Origin: Stomatohabitans albus
GTDB lineage: Bacteria; Actinomycetota; Nitriliruptoria; Euzebyales; Euzebyaceae
Direction: 5' to 3'
Assembly (NCBI RefSeq): GCF_036336025.1
Contig: NZ_JAYKKE010000001.1
Coordinates: forward strand, 625,790 to 689,789
Length of the DNA: 64,000 nucleotides
Shown here: piece after piece, positions 35,010-43,952 of the stretch
Layout of the letters: every line of letters starts with the position of its first letter
How positions within the stretch are numbered: the first letter of the stretch is position 1
Translations under genes and position numbers: made by a program
The notes under the pieces: model-generated
Database searches by the model: none
The model's input: the letters and a program-made list of their open reading frames with translations, nothing else
What the model was told of the DNA's origin: nothing

Positions 35010-36967
35010 TCCGTGATGCACGCGAACACAACGCAACCGTCACCCCTAACGAATTTGAAATTGAACGACTACGCGCAGCGCTACCGGAGTATTTCGACAA
35101 AGACGGGGCATTCATGCTCGACCGGCTCCAAGAGAGCCTCAAGGAAGGCGACGTCAGCATCACCAAGGAAGGCTACGAGCTCAAATTCCTCGGCAAATCA
35201 TATGCCAAATATCTGACCTCCACTGAAACCGAAACCGTTGTTGTCCCAGACCTTGAACACAACCGTAAGCCGGAGAACAAGGAGTCGGAGAACCTCTACA
35301 TCATCGGTGACAACCTCGACGCACTCAAGCACCTTCTTGGCTCATACGCTGGACAGGTCAAATGCATCTACATCGATCCTCCTTACAACACGGGCTCTGA
35401 CGGGTTCGTCTATAACGACGACTTTGGCTTCACGTCCGCGCAGCTTATCGACAAGATCGGGCTCAGCGAAGACGAAGCCGAACGAGTCCTAGACCTTCAA
35501 GGCAAGTCCTCACACTCAGCATGGCTCACCTTCATGTACCCGAGACTCCAACTCGCAAAAGAGCTCCTCGCTGATGATGGAGTCATCTTCATCAGTATCG
35601 ACAACAATGAGCAGACGAACCTCAAGCTCCTCTGCGACGAGGTATTCGGTGAACAGAATTTCGTTGGTCAAATTATTTGGAAGACGGCAACTGACAATAA
35701 TAAATCGCAGATAGCTACGGAGCATGAGTACATTACATGCTACGCGCTAAATAAGTCAGCCCAACAGTCATGGTCTGCGCAAAGTTCAAAAGCGAATCTA
35801 ATACTCGAACAATACTCATATTTGAAAATGAAATTCGGCAACGCTCCGGATGAAATTCAGAAAAGATTACGCAGTTGGATTCAAACGCAAGGAGAACTCC
35901 TTGACGGGGTGAAACACTACGACAGGGTGGATGAGTACGGCGTTTACTATCCAGGGAACTCATCGAACACGAAACCTGGAGATTATCGCTTTGACATTCT
36001 CCACCCAATTACGCACCGAGTATGTGCAAAACCAAAGAATGGTTATCGCTGGCCAGAGAAAACCTTTCTCGAAGCTGCAGAGAGAGGGGATGTCGAGTGG
36101 GGAGTAAATGAGACCACGGTACCCAAGATCAAAAAACGACTTGAAACGGTCAAGGACACGCTATCTAGTGTCTACTACGAGGACAATCGTGCGAATACAT
36201 CCCAGCTGGATCAATTAATGGGGGCAAGCGTCTTTGACAATCCAAAATCTATAAATCTTCTCAAGAGGGTAATTCGATTTGTGACTAACTCGGAGAGTGT
36301 AGTTCTTGATTTCTTTTCTGGCTCCGCTACGACTGCCAATGCGATGATGCAACTTAATGCGGAGGACGGCGGTAACAGGAAATACATAATGGTCCAGATA
36401 CCCGAGAAGATCGAACTTGGAAAGCCAGCTTACGATGCTGGTTATCGCACGATTGATGAGATTGGTCGTGCGCGTATCAAGCGTGCGGCTGCGAAGATCA
36501 AGAAAGAGACTGGCGCGGACATCGATTACGGTTTCCGCTTGTTCAGGCTGGAGGAACCGTCGGGGCAGGTACTGCATCAACTGGAAGCCTTCGACCCCAA
36601 GCAAGCGGATATGTTGTTCGCTGGGGACTATGTGTCGAAGTTCGATCTGGATGGGACACCTGGCCATGACACCGTCTTGGCGACGTGGCTGGTGAAGGAT
36701 GGCCGCGGTCTGACTGCGACACCTCAGAAGGTGAAGCTGGCCAAGTATGAGCTGGACGTGTGCGGTGATTCTGGTTACGTCATTGATGCTGGGTTGACGA
36801 GTGATGACGTGATGATTCTTGTCCGTCTACTGGAGACTGGCGAACTGGGCTTGTCTAGGGTTGTGGTGTTCGGCTATTCGGTTGAGTTCTCGGTAATGCA
36901 CGAGTTAAAGAAGAATCTGGCTGTGTTGAAGTCGGGCAAGACCGTTGACCTGATCGAGAGGTTCTAA
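35006..36967 (+). CDS. Type III restriction-modification methyltransferase (Mod)
   Basis: A 653-residue beta-class N6-adenine methyltransferase. Motif IV YIDPPYNTGSD (DPPY at 124-127) comes before motif I LDFFSGSATT (about 434-443), the beta order used by type III Mod subunits. The target-recognition region lies between them (about 215-430). That central part of the gene (about 35,660-36,400) is visibly more AT-rich than both ends, suggesting exchange of recognition domains. The C-terminus matches the Mod tail (GTDYGF-like and DAGLTSDDVM). It is coupled to the HTH gene and lies 3 bases before res. Confidence 0.92.
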   Translation: MIRDAREHNATVTPNEFEIERLRAALPEYFDKDGAFMLDRLQESLKEGDVSITKEGYELKFLGKSYAKYLTSTETETVVVPDLEHNRKPENKESENLYIIGDNLDALKHLLGSYAGQVKCIYIDPPYNTGSDGFVYNDDFGFTSAQLIDKIGLSEDEAERVLDLQGKSSHSAWLTFMYPRLQLAKELLADDGVIFISIDNNEQTNLKLLCDEVFGEQNFVGQIIWKTATDNNKSQIATEHEYITCYALNKSAQQSWSAQSSKANLILEQYSYLKMKFGNAPDEIQKRLRSWIQTQGELLDGVKHYDRVDEYGVYYPGNSSNTKPGDYRFDILHPITHRVCAKPKNGYRWPEKTFLEAAERGDVEWGVNETTVPKIKKRLETVKDTLSSVYYEDNRANTSQLDQLMGASVFDNPKSINLLKRVIRFVTNSESVVLDFFSGSATTANAMMQLNAEDGGNRKYIMVQIPEKIELGKPAYDAGYRTIDEIGRARIKRAAAKIKKETGADIDYGFRLFRLEEPSGQVLHQLEAFDPKQADMLFAGDYVSKFDLDGTPGHDTVLATWLVKDGRGLTATPQKVKLAKYELDVCGDSGYVIDAGLTSDDVMILVRLLETGELGLSRVVVFGYSVEFSVMHELKKNLAVLKSGKTVDLIERF

Positions 36968-36970
36968 CTG

Positions 36971-39946
36971 ATGCAGATTAAGCTTCAAACTCTCGACCAC
37001 CAGCAGCGCGCGTTGGATGCAGCGACTGGGGTGTTCGCGGATGTTGATTTGAGTTTCTTGTCTCCTTCAGAGGCGAATCCAGTCTTTGACGTTGGGGATC
37101 CGCAGATCACGCATAATATTGCCCAACTGCAGGCTGGGGCTGTTGATGGTGTGGCGGCTGTGCCGAAAGTGTGGCGTACCCGCACTGATGATGGCGTGCT
37201 GGGTGTGGACATCAAGATGGAGACCGGTACTGGTAAAACCTTGGTATACACGCAGTTGATGTTCGAGTTGAACCGGCTTTATGGGTTCCATAAGTTCATC
37301 ATTTTGGTGCCGTCGACTCCGATTAAGGAAGGCACCCGCGCTTTCATCAAGGCCGATTATGCTCGCCAGTATTTCGATGACACGTATGGTGGTCGTTTCA
37401 AACTGGATCTTGAGGTGCTCGATCCGCAGAAGCGTTCGAAGGGCCGTAAAATGTTTCCTTCGGCGATCTCGAATTTTGTGCAAGCCTCCCGGCTAGCTAA
37501 AGGCCGCATTAGCGCGTTGTTGATGACTGATGGCATGTTGCAGTCAAAGGCAACGATGGCGACAGTCTATGACCAGTCGGTGCTGGGAATGTCGAGCCAG
37601 CCCTATGAGGCGCTGGCGATGACCCGCCCGGTTGTCATCATTGATGAGCCGCACAGGTTCCGGCGTGAGAACAAGGCTTACCAAGTCCTACTTGAGCAGA
37701 TCCAGCCGCAAGCGATCTTCCGGTTCGGTGCAACGTTCCCGAAGCTCGACAAGTCCGGAGCGACCGATTACAACAATCTTGTGTTCAACCTTGGATCGGT
37801 TGAGGCGTTCAACGAACAGCTCGTCAAGGGCGTGGCGATCCAATACCCGCAAGACGACGGCAGTGAATCTGTGCGTCTGAAGCTCATTGGCATGTCGCGC
37901 TCGAAACCCAAGAGTGCGACGTTTATCAACCTCGACACGGGCATGTCCATCACGTTGCGAGTTGGTGAATCTCTGGGCGATATCGATGGTGACTTCGCTG
38001 GAGTCACGGTTGAGGGCGTGGGCAAGACCGAGAACGCGCTGATCAAATCCGGTGTCACGTTATCGAACGGGCAGATTCTTGCTACGGGCGATATTTTGGC
38101 TAGCCGCGTGTATTCAGAGACTTATCAGAGCTTGATGATGAAGCAAGCACTGGATAATCACTTCGAAGCCGAGTGGGAGAACTTTCGTCGCTCCACCAAG
38201 GTCAAAACACTCACCTTGTTCTTTATCGACTCGATCGAGTCTTACCGTGGCGAGGACGGTCCTGGGCATCTGCGTGCGCGCTTCCATGAACTCCTCACCA
38301 CCAAACTGGGCGAGCAAATCGACAAGCATAAGAACGACACATCCACAGTTGGTAAAGAGTATGTCGCCTATTTGCGTGCGTCACTAGCAGACGTAGCGGC
38401 AACGAACGGTGGCTATTTCTCTGCAGATAATTCCGCGAGCGATGAGGCAATCAAAGCCGAAGTCGATCAGATCCTGCGTGATAAACAGTCGTTGCTTTCG
38501 TTTACGAATCCGGACGGCACACCGAATACGATGCGGTTCATTTTCTCGAAGTGGACACTACGTGAGGGCTGGGACAACCCGAATGTTTTCCAGATCGTGA
38601 AGCTACGCTCCTCGGGCTCAGAGATTTCCAAGCTCCAAGAAGTGGGACGCGGCCTGCGCCTGCCCGTCGACGTGAGCGGCACACGGCTCGCGCACGAGCA
38701 GTTCTACCTCACCTACCTGATCGACTACACCGAGAAGTCGTTCGCTAACGCTCTAATCGGCGAGATCAACTCCGACGTTGCCGTGTCAACCCCATCAGTG
38801 AAGGAACTCTTACCCAAGGTCGCTGCAGAGCTCGGCACAAGCGAAGACGATTTGTTCTTCGACCTGCGGCGCACCCACAAACTCATCGACCGGGACTACA
38901 ACGTGCTGGAGGGCAAGGAACAAGAACTGTTCGACCGTTATCCACAGTTCAACGTGGGCAAGCTCAAGCCCGACAAGGTTGTCACGAACAAGTCCAAGAC
39001 CAAGGTGGGTATCCGCCCTGGGCGATACGCCGAGCTTAAAAACTTGTGGGAGGCTGTCAACGCCAAGTACTACCTGAGACTCGAAGACCTCGCCGAGCAG
39101 GAAATCGCAACCTGTATCGACGACATTCTGGACTCAGGGATCTACACCGCGCAGACCGGACGGTTCATGCAAGAGACGATCGAACGTGACGACGATGGTG
39201 AACTGATCGCAAAAACATCAACCAAGGCTATGTTCTCTATTGATGGCACACTCACTTACGGTGACTGGCTTAAAGGCGCCTATCTGCAAACCTATCTGCC
39301 GATCCAGGCGATCAACGCTGGGCTTGTGCGTTACAACGCGAAGCACCCACTACCAGAGGGATTCTTCAACAAGGCCACGCTGGCTAGGTTCGTCGCCCAG
39401 TTCCAGGAGTGGATGCAACGCGAGTTCATCAACCGCTTCTCCTATACCCGTATTGACGCGCCACTGGGAGCCACAGCACTGACCGAACCAGACGGGCAGC
39501 CGCTACGCGACATCGTCCAAGGCAACATTGGTATCTACCGTGATGCCAGCGCGAACGTGCCAGATAAGTTCCTCTACGACGCGTTCGTCTACGATTCCCC
39601 GAAAGAAAAGGACAACATCCAAGACTCCGACGCGCTTGACGAGGTCGTCGTCTACGGCAAGATCCCCCGGCGGTCTATTCGTGTGCCGGTCTATTTCGGT
39701 GGAACCACAAGCCCAGACTTCATGTACGTGCTCAAAGGAGCAGACGGCAAAATATCGCTGAACTTCATTATCGAAACCAAGGACGTCAACGCCCAATCCG
39801 ACCTACGCGAGTCAGAGACGCTGCGGTTTGAAGCAGCCAAGAAGTTCTTCAAATCCATCAGCGACGATAACATCAACGTCCAGTTCTCCCCGCAGCTCAA
39901 GCACGCCGACATCGTCACGCTCATCAAACAGGTAGTGGAACAGTGA
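36971..39946 (+). CDS. Type III restriction endonuclease subunit (Res)
   Basis: A 991-residue SF2 helicase-nuclease that translocates or slides on DNA and cuts when two unmodified sites are met. Walker A is ETGTGKT (84-90), motif II is DEPH (225-228), motif III is FGATFPK, motif VI is QEVGRGLRLPVD, and FIFSKWTLREGWDNPNVF is diagnostic for Res. The C-terminal PD-(D/E)xK nuclease is seen as SPDFMYVLK and IIETKDV near residue 930. Full length with intact motifs, so the system is probably active. Its TGA overlaps the next gene's GTG. Confidence 0.92.
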   Translation: MQIKLQTLDHQQRALDAATGVFADVDLSFLSPSEANPVFDVGDPQITHNIAQLQAGAVDGVAAVPKVWRTRTDDGVLGVDIKMETGTGKTLVYTQLMFELNRLYGFHKFIILVPSTPIKEGTRAFIKADYARQYFDDTYGGRFKLDLEVLDPQKRSKGRKMFPSAISNFVQASRLAKGRISALLMTDGMLQSKATMATVYDQSVLGMSSQPYEALAMTRPVVIIDEPHRFRRENKAYQVLLEQIQPQAIFRFGATFPKLDKSGATDYNNLVFNLGSVEAFNEQLVKGVAIQYPQDDGSESVRLKLIGMSRSKPKSATFINLDTGMSITLRVGESLGDIDGDFAGVTVEGVGKTENALIKSGVTLSNGQILATGDILASRVYSETYQSLMMKQALDNHFEAEWENFRRSTKVKTLTLFFIDSIESYRGEDGPGHLRARFHELLTTKLGEQIDKHKNDTSTVGKEYVAYLRASLADVAATNGGYFSADNSASDEAIKAEVDQILRDKQSLLSFTNPDGTPNTMRFIFSKWTLREGWDNPNVFQIVKLRSSGSEISKLQEVGRGLRLPVDVSGTRLAHEQFYLTYLIDYTEKSFANALIGEINSDVAVSTPSVKELLPKVAAELGTSEDDLFFDLRRTHKLIDRDYNVLEGKEQELFDRYPQFNVGKLKPDKVVTNKSKTKVGIRPGRYAELKNLWEAVNAKYYLRLEDLAEQEIATCIDDILDSGIYTAQTGRFMQETIERDDDGELIAKTSTKAMFSIDGTLTYGDWLKGAYLQTYLPIQAINAGLVRYNAKHPLPEGFFNKATLARFVAQFQEWMQREFINRFSYTRIDAPLGATALTEPDGQPLRDIVQGNIGIYRDASANVPDKFLYDAFVYDSPKEKDNIQDSDALDEVVVYGKIPRRSIRVPVYFGGTTSPDFMYVLKGADGKISLNFIIETKDVNAQSDLRESETLRFEAAKKFFKSISDDNINVQFSPQLKHADIVTLIKQVVEQ

Positions 39947-40476
39947 GTAACGAGAATGTTTCCCAACTTTCCCTTTTGAAAAATCGACGCGACAGGATTC
40001 TGTACACATACAAAACTCATGAGAAAGCTGCCGATAAGATAGATTGCATCGAACGCTGGCGCAAACGTGCAAGTATCGTTTTGACGGCCGTTAGTGCGAC
40101 CACTTTCCTTGTCTCACTGGCTGGTACAATAGTGGCAGAGCAAGCCACAAACCTCATCATTTCATTCATTGCGCTCCTTACAACAGGTGTTTCATTGGCA
40201 AGTGATGCATTTGATCTTCCTAACGAGTCAAAAAATCACGCAGCAGCAGCTCGCGAACTGCGCTTAATATTCCAAGAGTACGAAGCGCTGGTGGTCGACC
40301 TTGAGACAGGGGCGGTCACCTTCAACGAAGCAATCGAGAAGCGAGATCAACTCGCTAAGCAAGAGAGGCAAACGCTGGCGAGTATCCCCGTTCGAACGAC
40401 ACGGAAGAACTATGAAAAAGCTTCAGAGGCGCTCAACACTGATGAGAAAGTATTCAATGATTCTAATCCTGAATGA
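39943..40476 (+). CDS. SLATT-domain two-TM effector protein
   Basis: A 177-residue membrane protein. An N-terminal cytoplasmic helix (LLKNRRDRILYTYKTHEKAA) is followed by two membrane segments (about 43-65 and 69-88), then HAAAARELRLIFQEYEALVVDLETG and KRDQLAKQERQTLASIPVRT. This is the SLATT architecture, described as a pore-forming effector controlled by nucleotide signals made by neighbouring SMODS cyclases. The start is GTG in a GTGA overlap with res, and the cyclase gene follows 17 bases after the stop. It would depolarise the membrane when activated, causing abortive infection; this is inferred from the family. Confidence 0.85.
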   Translation: MSNENVSQLSLLKNRRDRILYTYKTHEKAADKIDCIERWRKRASIVLTAVSATTFLVSLAGTIVAEQATNLIISFIALLTTGVSLASDAFDLPNESKNHAAAARELRLIFQEYEALVVDLETGAVTFNEAIEKRDQLAKQERQTLASIPVRTTRKNYEKASEALNTDEKVFNDSNPE

Positions 40477-40493
40477 GAGGATGAGTAAAACCA

Positions 40494-41765
40494 ATGCTGT
40501 CTTCGGCTGAGCTTTTCGACCAGATCCTCGAAAACCTGAAAGTATCCAACTACCAAGAAATCGCTAATAGGCGAGACGAGATCACCAAGTCGTTGAACGG
40601 CGAATACCGAGAAGGAGACCCAGGCTCGACTGCTCATCGGTTGATGGTAGGTTCCTACGGTCGCCACACTGCAATTGATGGGGTTTCTGATCTGGATTTG
40701 CTTTATACTCTTCCATCTAAATTACGAAACAAATATAGATCGCCTGAGGGTCCTTACCGTGCCCTTAAACGTACGAAGGATGCGATTGTCAGACGTTACC
40801 CAACGACAGACGTCTCCGTTAGCCAGCTAGTTGTTGCTGTCAAATTCCAGAACTTTACTTTCGAAGTCCAACCTGTTTTTCAAGAAAAAGATGGAGATTT
40901 TGCTTACCCAGACACGAAAAAGAAATTATGGCTTCGCACTAAACCACGCAAGGAAATTGAAGCCATAAAAGATTTCAACGCCGAATCATCGGGCTCCCTA
41001 AGGGCGCTTTGTCGATTAACTCGCTCATGGAAGAACAAGCACGATGTGCACATCGGTGGCCTACTGATCGATACCTTAGCTTTCAATTTTCTGAAGCATA
41101 ATGAGCAATATCAAAACGGGAAATACTATGACCAAATGTTCGCTGACTTCCTTGACTGGCTATCCAACGAGCCTTGCAAGAGCTACTATCTAGCACCTGG
41201 AAGCAACCAACAAGTGCGCGTAAAGCAAGCCTTCCAGCGGAAAGCGTCAGCTGCTCACGAACTCGCCATGAAGGCCTTCGAATCTGAGGAATCCGTTTCA
41301 TACGCACAGCGATGGCGTGAACTTCTGGGTAAGCCAGTCCCGCTTTCCGATGCCCAAAAGAGCCGCAATCGCGATTACGTTGACACTGAACAGTTTATTG
41401 AAGACTACTACCCTCAAAATATTCGATATACGCTTGACATTGATTGCAGCGTTAAGAGTCAGGAAGAATCTACGTGGCTCTCCGATTTGTTACGCAGGCG
41501 CTTACGGTTGCCGCACGATCGGAAGCTAATTTTCAAAGTAACTTTCTGTGACGTTCCTGAGCCTTTTGAACTCAAATGGAAGGTTCTGAACCAAGGCGAT
41601 CAAGCTCGCGAGCGAGACATGATTCGCGGATCAATCCTGGATGACAACGGAAGTCAGAGCTTGGAAGAAAGTAGCGATTTTTACGGCGATCACTTTGTAG
41701 AGTGCTACGCCATAAAAGACGGAGCTCTTGTGGCTCGAGCACATATATCTGTCCCAATTGAGTAA
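40494..41765 (+). CDS. CBASS CD-NTase (SMODS) with C-terminal AGS-C sensor domain
   Basis: A 423-residue nucleotidyltransferase. The SMODS core has VGSYGRHTAIDGVSDLDLLY with Gly53-Ser54 and the Asp66/Asp68 metal pair, and a third acidic residue in FEVQPVF (Glu124). Residues about 300-423 resemble the AGS-C sensor domain (SLDYTL-like strand, ESTWLSDLLRRRL, KVTFCDVPEPFELKWKVLNQGDQARER, GDHFVECYAIKDGALVA). It should make a cyclic oligonucleotide that activates the SLATT protein. The active residues are intact. No Cap2/Cap3 ubiquitin-like genes are present, so this would be a minimal two-gene CBASS. It shares an operon with the type III restriction genes. Confidence 0.88.
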   Translation: MLSSAELFDQILENLKVSNYQEIANRRDEITKSLNGEYREGDPGSTAHRLMVGSYGRHTAIDGVSDLDLLYTLPSKLRNKYRSPEGPYRALKRTKDAIVRRYPTTDVSVSQLVVAVKFQNFTFEVQPVFQEKDGDFAYPDTKKKLWLRTKPRKEIEAIKDFNAESSGSLRALCRLTRSWKNKHDVHIGGLLIDTLAFNFLKHNEQYQNGKYYDQMFADFLDWLSNEPCKSYYLAPGSNQQVRVKQAFQRKASAAHELAMKAFESEESVSYAQRWRELLGKPVPLSDAQKSRNRDYVDTEQFIEDYYPQNIRYTLDIDCSVKSQEESTWLSDLLRRRLRLPHDRKLIFKVTFCDVPEPFELKWKVLNQGDQARERDMIRGSILDDNGSQSLEESSDFYGDHFVECYAIKDGALVARAHISVPIE

Positions 41766-41807
41766 GTTTCACTGCATATTTTGACGCTTCCCTAAACCTT
41801 TTGACGC

Positions 41808-41832
41808 CCCACCTTCGACACTGAAAGGTGGG
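41808..41832 (+). terminator. Hairpin after the CD-NTase gene; partial module-border palindrome (D)
   Basis: CCCACCTT (41808-41815) and AAGGTGGG (41825-41832), an 8-base perfect stem 43 bases after the stop. The string GCCCCACCTTC is shared with the arms of palindromes A and B. It may be a terminator, a remnant of the border repeat, or both. Confidence 0.55.
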
Positions 41833-42194
41833 TGCACAAGCACGTCCGTCCGTTTCCGGATGAGTGTGCCGGCCGGAAACTAACTGGCGCTGGCGCACCT
41901 TCTCCGCGAGCGCAGCTTCACCCTTAACCGAAGATTTTGCACATTATCGCGCTGCCTCATGCGGCTAGGGCGAACTCGAACTCACCATTGACTCAACCAT
42001 TTGGCATCAGATTCAGTCTCGACCTAACGGGGTAGCCTGCACGACCAAGCAACTGGCATGCAGTATGCTCGCCTCGTTCGTTCTCCGCATGAAATCACGC
42101 TCACACGCGACATCGAGTCTCACCTAGCCACAAGCCATTTCAACCTCAATCGGGCAATTGGCCAGCAACCTAGCTTTGTATCCAACCTGCTCCC
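41833..42194. other. Degenerate region between CBASS genes and methylase remnant
   Basis: About 360 bases without a supportable gene. Short frames on both strands show no recognisable motif. Probably eroded 5' part of the methylase remnant that follows, but I could not align any part of it convincingly. Confidence 0.4.
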
Positions 42195-42760
42195 GTTCCC
42201 GAACCGGCTCTTGGGTCGGGGGCATCCGCTATGGAGGCCACCCGCCAGGTGGATGAACGCTATTTGTACCGGCGTCAAGAAGTATTGTGTGAAGCTATCT
42301 GCCCAGAGGAATACCACAGAGAACTTCAGCGCACCAGAGCCGAGATCGTCTCACACAATGTGTATGGTGTAAGCCTTAACGCCACGGCAGTGGAGCTGGC
42401 TGAAATTCCCTTGTGGTTAGACACGATACTGAGCGGGCTGGTCGCCCCATGGTTTACATTTGCGGCGAGGCAATTCACTTATCAGTGCTTGCCATGTGGT
42501 GTATTCAACGGCACAGCAAAAAGAGAAGGCCTGGCACCACTCCGGCGCGAGACATCCCGGTTACCAGCCTGAGTGAGGAGGTTGATGCCTACCGTGTAGG
42601 TAACGAGCTCAACGAGGGCATTCATCATTTCTTGTTGCCAGCCGCATGGCGGGGGCAGCCGCCGATGTCAAGGAAGCGAAAAGCTTGCTGAAGAAGCGAC
42701 GAACACACTAAAAGTCCGCATAACGGGTTTAAGAAAACCTCTCAGCTACCCTGATTTAAG
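42195..42760 (+). pseudogene. Remnant of a PglX/DrmMI-type DNA adenine methylase
   Basis: Pieces of one methylase lie in several frames. Motif I remains as EPALGSGA near 42201-42224 (the Asp of DPAxGSGA is now Glu), with MEATRQVDERYLYRRQ after it. VYGVSLNATAVELAEIPLWL (42358 on) is the family region YGVDLNPxAVELAxxSLWL, then GLVAPWF. After a frame change, RDIPVTSL and GIHHFLLPAAW appear. No single frame spans it and the NPPF motif is missing. It belongs to the large methylases of BREX and DISARM-like systems. It is dead beyond reasonable doubt; which exact system it came from is uncertain. Confidence 0.65.
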
Positions 42761-42822
42761 CCTCGCAAGGTTTGGCCATACACGTTGAATACCTCTCTCT
42801 GGCAGCTTGGTCTGACTCTTTA

Positions 42823-43490
42823 TCGCTGAAGATGCTCACCAACGCATTTATGGCCAGCGCATCGTGTTGAGTCACCATGGCATTAAGATCACCGGGCGCT
42901 CTCGTCGCCTCACCTTGAATTATCGCACCACCCGCGAGAACTTGAGTGCGGCCTTGCAAACCCTAGAGGGTGGGGACTACCGCGACCTAGACCTTGACGA
43001 ATCCGTAGAAGCCACGGGCTATCGTTCTGCCCGATCAGGGCCAGTTCCCGTGTTTAAATCCGTGGATTCTCGTGAGCAAGAAGTTGAAGAAGTCGTTGCT
43101 GCTATCCAGGGCTGGCTTGCCCCTTTGGGGAAGGAGAATGCGCCTGGTGTTGCCCCAGAAACCATTGGGGTATTGGTCCATGATCAACGCAGCCGAGATC
43201 GCATGGTCGAGGCGTTGGCGTTGAACGATATTCCGGCAAGAAGCGTAGACCGTGAACGCCCCCAGCCTGGCCAGGTACCTGTGATGACCATGCACCGAGC
43301 CAAAGGGCTGGAGTTCTCAAAGGTCGTGATTGCTGGCCATGGGATTTGGCCGGGATATTTCAAAGAACGCATCAAAAACTGGGACACCTCTTTACAGGCC
43401 GACGCCGACCTGCGCGAACGCTCCCTGCTTTATGTGGCCATGACCAGGGCCCGAGACGAACTCGTTGTGATCACCCCCCAAGACCAATAG
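42823..43490 (+). pseudogene. C-terminal remnant of a UvrD-like helicase
   Basis: Reads in one frame from after a TGA at about 42820: LFIAEDAHQRIYGQRIV, then RRLTLNYRTT (motif IV), VMTMHRAKGLEFSKVVI (motif V) and LLYVAMTRARDELVVI (motif VI). The N-terminal half with Walker A and motif II is absent, so it cannot be a working helicase. It lies 60 bases after the methylase remnant on the same strand, as if once in one operon. An ATG at 42864 opens a 208-residue frame that may still be translated. The right end meets palindrome B. Confidence 0.75.
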
Positions 43491-43504
43491 CAGCCCCTTC
43501 ATAC

Positions 43505-43577
43505 CCAATTCCTAAGATGAAGGTAAGGCCATGTGACGTTCTGGGCCGGAAAAGTTACATTGCCCCACCTTCATCTT
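43505..43577. repeat. Module-border palindrome, copy B
   Basis: Outer arms AAGATGAAGGT (43514-43524) and ACCTTCATCTT (43567-43577) are a perfect 11-base inverted repeat. Inner arms are ATGTGACGTT (43531-43540) and AAAGTTACAT (43551-43560). The centre is CTGGGCCGGA. Its left flank CCAATTC is also shared with copy C. About 50 of 60 positions match copy C in the same orientation by hand alignment. It ends directly at the -35 box of higB. Confidence 0.85.
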
Positions 43578-43623
43578 TTGATTTCCCCCTAAGACTTGAG
43601 ATATGTTACCCGATAGGTAACAT
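43578..43623 (+). promoter_or_regulatory. higBA promoter with palindromic operator
   Basis: TTGATT (43578-43583) and TATGTT (43602-43607) with an 18-base spacer. A perfect 8-base inverted repeat, ATGTTACC (43603-43610) and GGTAACAT (43616-43623), covers the -10 box and start site. This is the expected place for autorepression by the antitoxin HigA. Confidence 0.7.
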
Positions 43624-43629
43624 GTATGC

Positions 43630-43923
43630 ATGAGGGTTGCATTTGCGAGTAAGGAGCTAGAGCGCATTTGTACCGATGAGCGCTATATGCAGCGCAAACT
43701 TGGCGCCAAGGTCGCCAAGACACTCAAAATCCGTATTGCCTCCCTCACCCGCGCTCAACACACTGATGATCTCTTAGAAGATATAGGCCACTGGAAACCG
43801 TTAACCGCAGATCGATCAGGACAGTGGTCAGCACGCTTAACAGGAAACTGGCGACTCATCATTGAACCCGACGAATCTCAATGCATCACCGTCACGGTCA
43901 TAGCCGTTGAGGATTACCACTAG
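43630..43923 (+). CDS. higB: HigB-type RelE-superfamily toxin
   Basis: A 97-residue toxin: MRVAFASKELERICTDERY, LGAKVAKTLKIRIASLTRAQ, DIGHWKPLTADRSGQWSARLTGNWRLIIEPDE. This is the HigB/plasmid maintenance killer form, an mRNA interferase acting at the ribosome. The Arg and Lys residues and C-terminal strand (VTVIAVEDYH) are intact. The order toxin then antitoxin is the HigBA rule. The antitoxin starts 29 bases downstream. A second ATG 4 bases upstream is out of frame. Confidence 0.88.
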   Translation: MRVAFASKELERICTDERYMQRKLGAKVAKTLKIRIASLTRAQHTDDLLEDIGHWKPLTADRSGQWSARLTGNWRLIIEPDESQCITVTVIAVEDYH

Positions 43924-43952
43924 CCAATCACCAAACCAAGAAAGGAGCAGCC

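Noticed and set aside
42864-43490. Intact 208-residue helicase gene
   Set aside because: It lacks Walker A and motif II and the homologous frame continues upstream of its ATG to a stop, so it is a truncated remnant.
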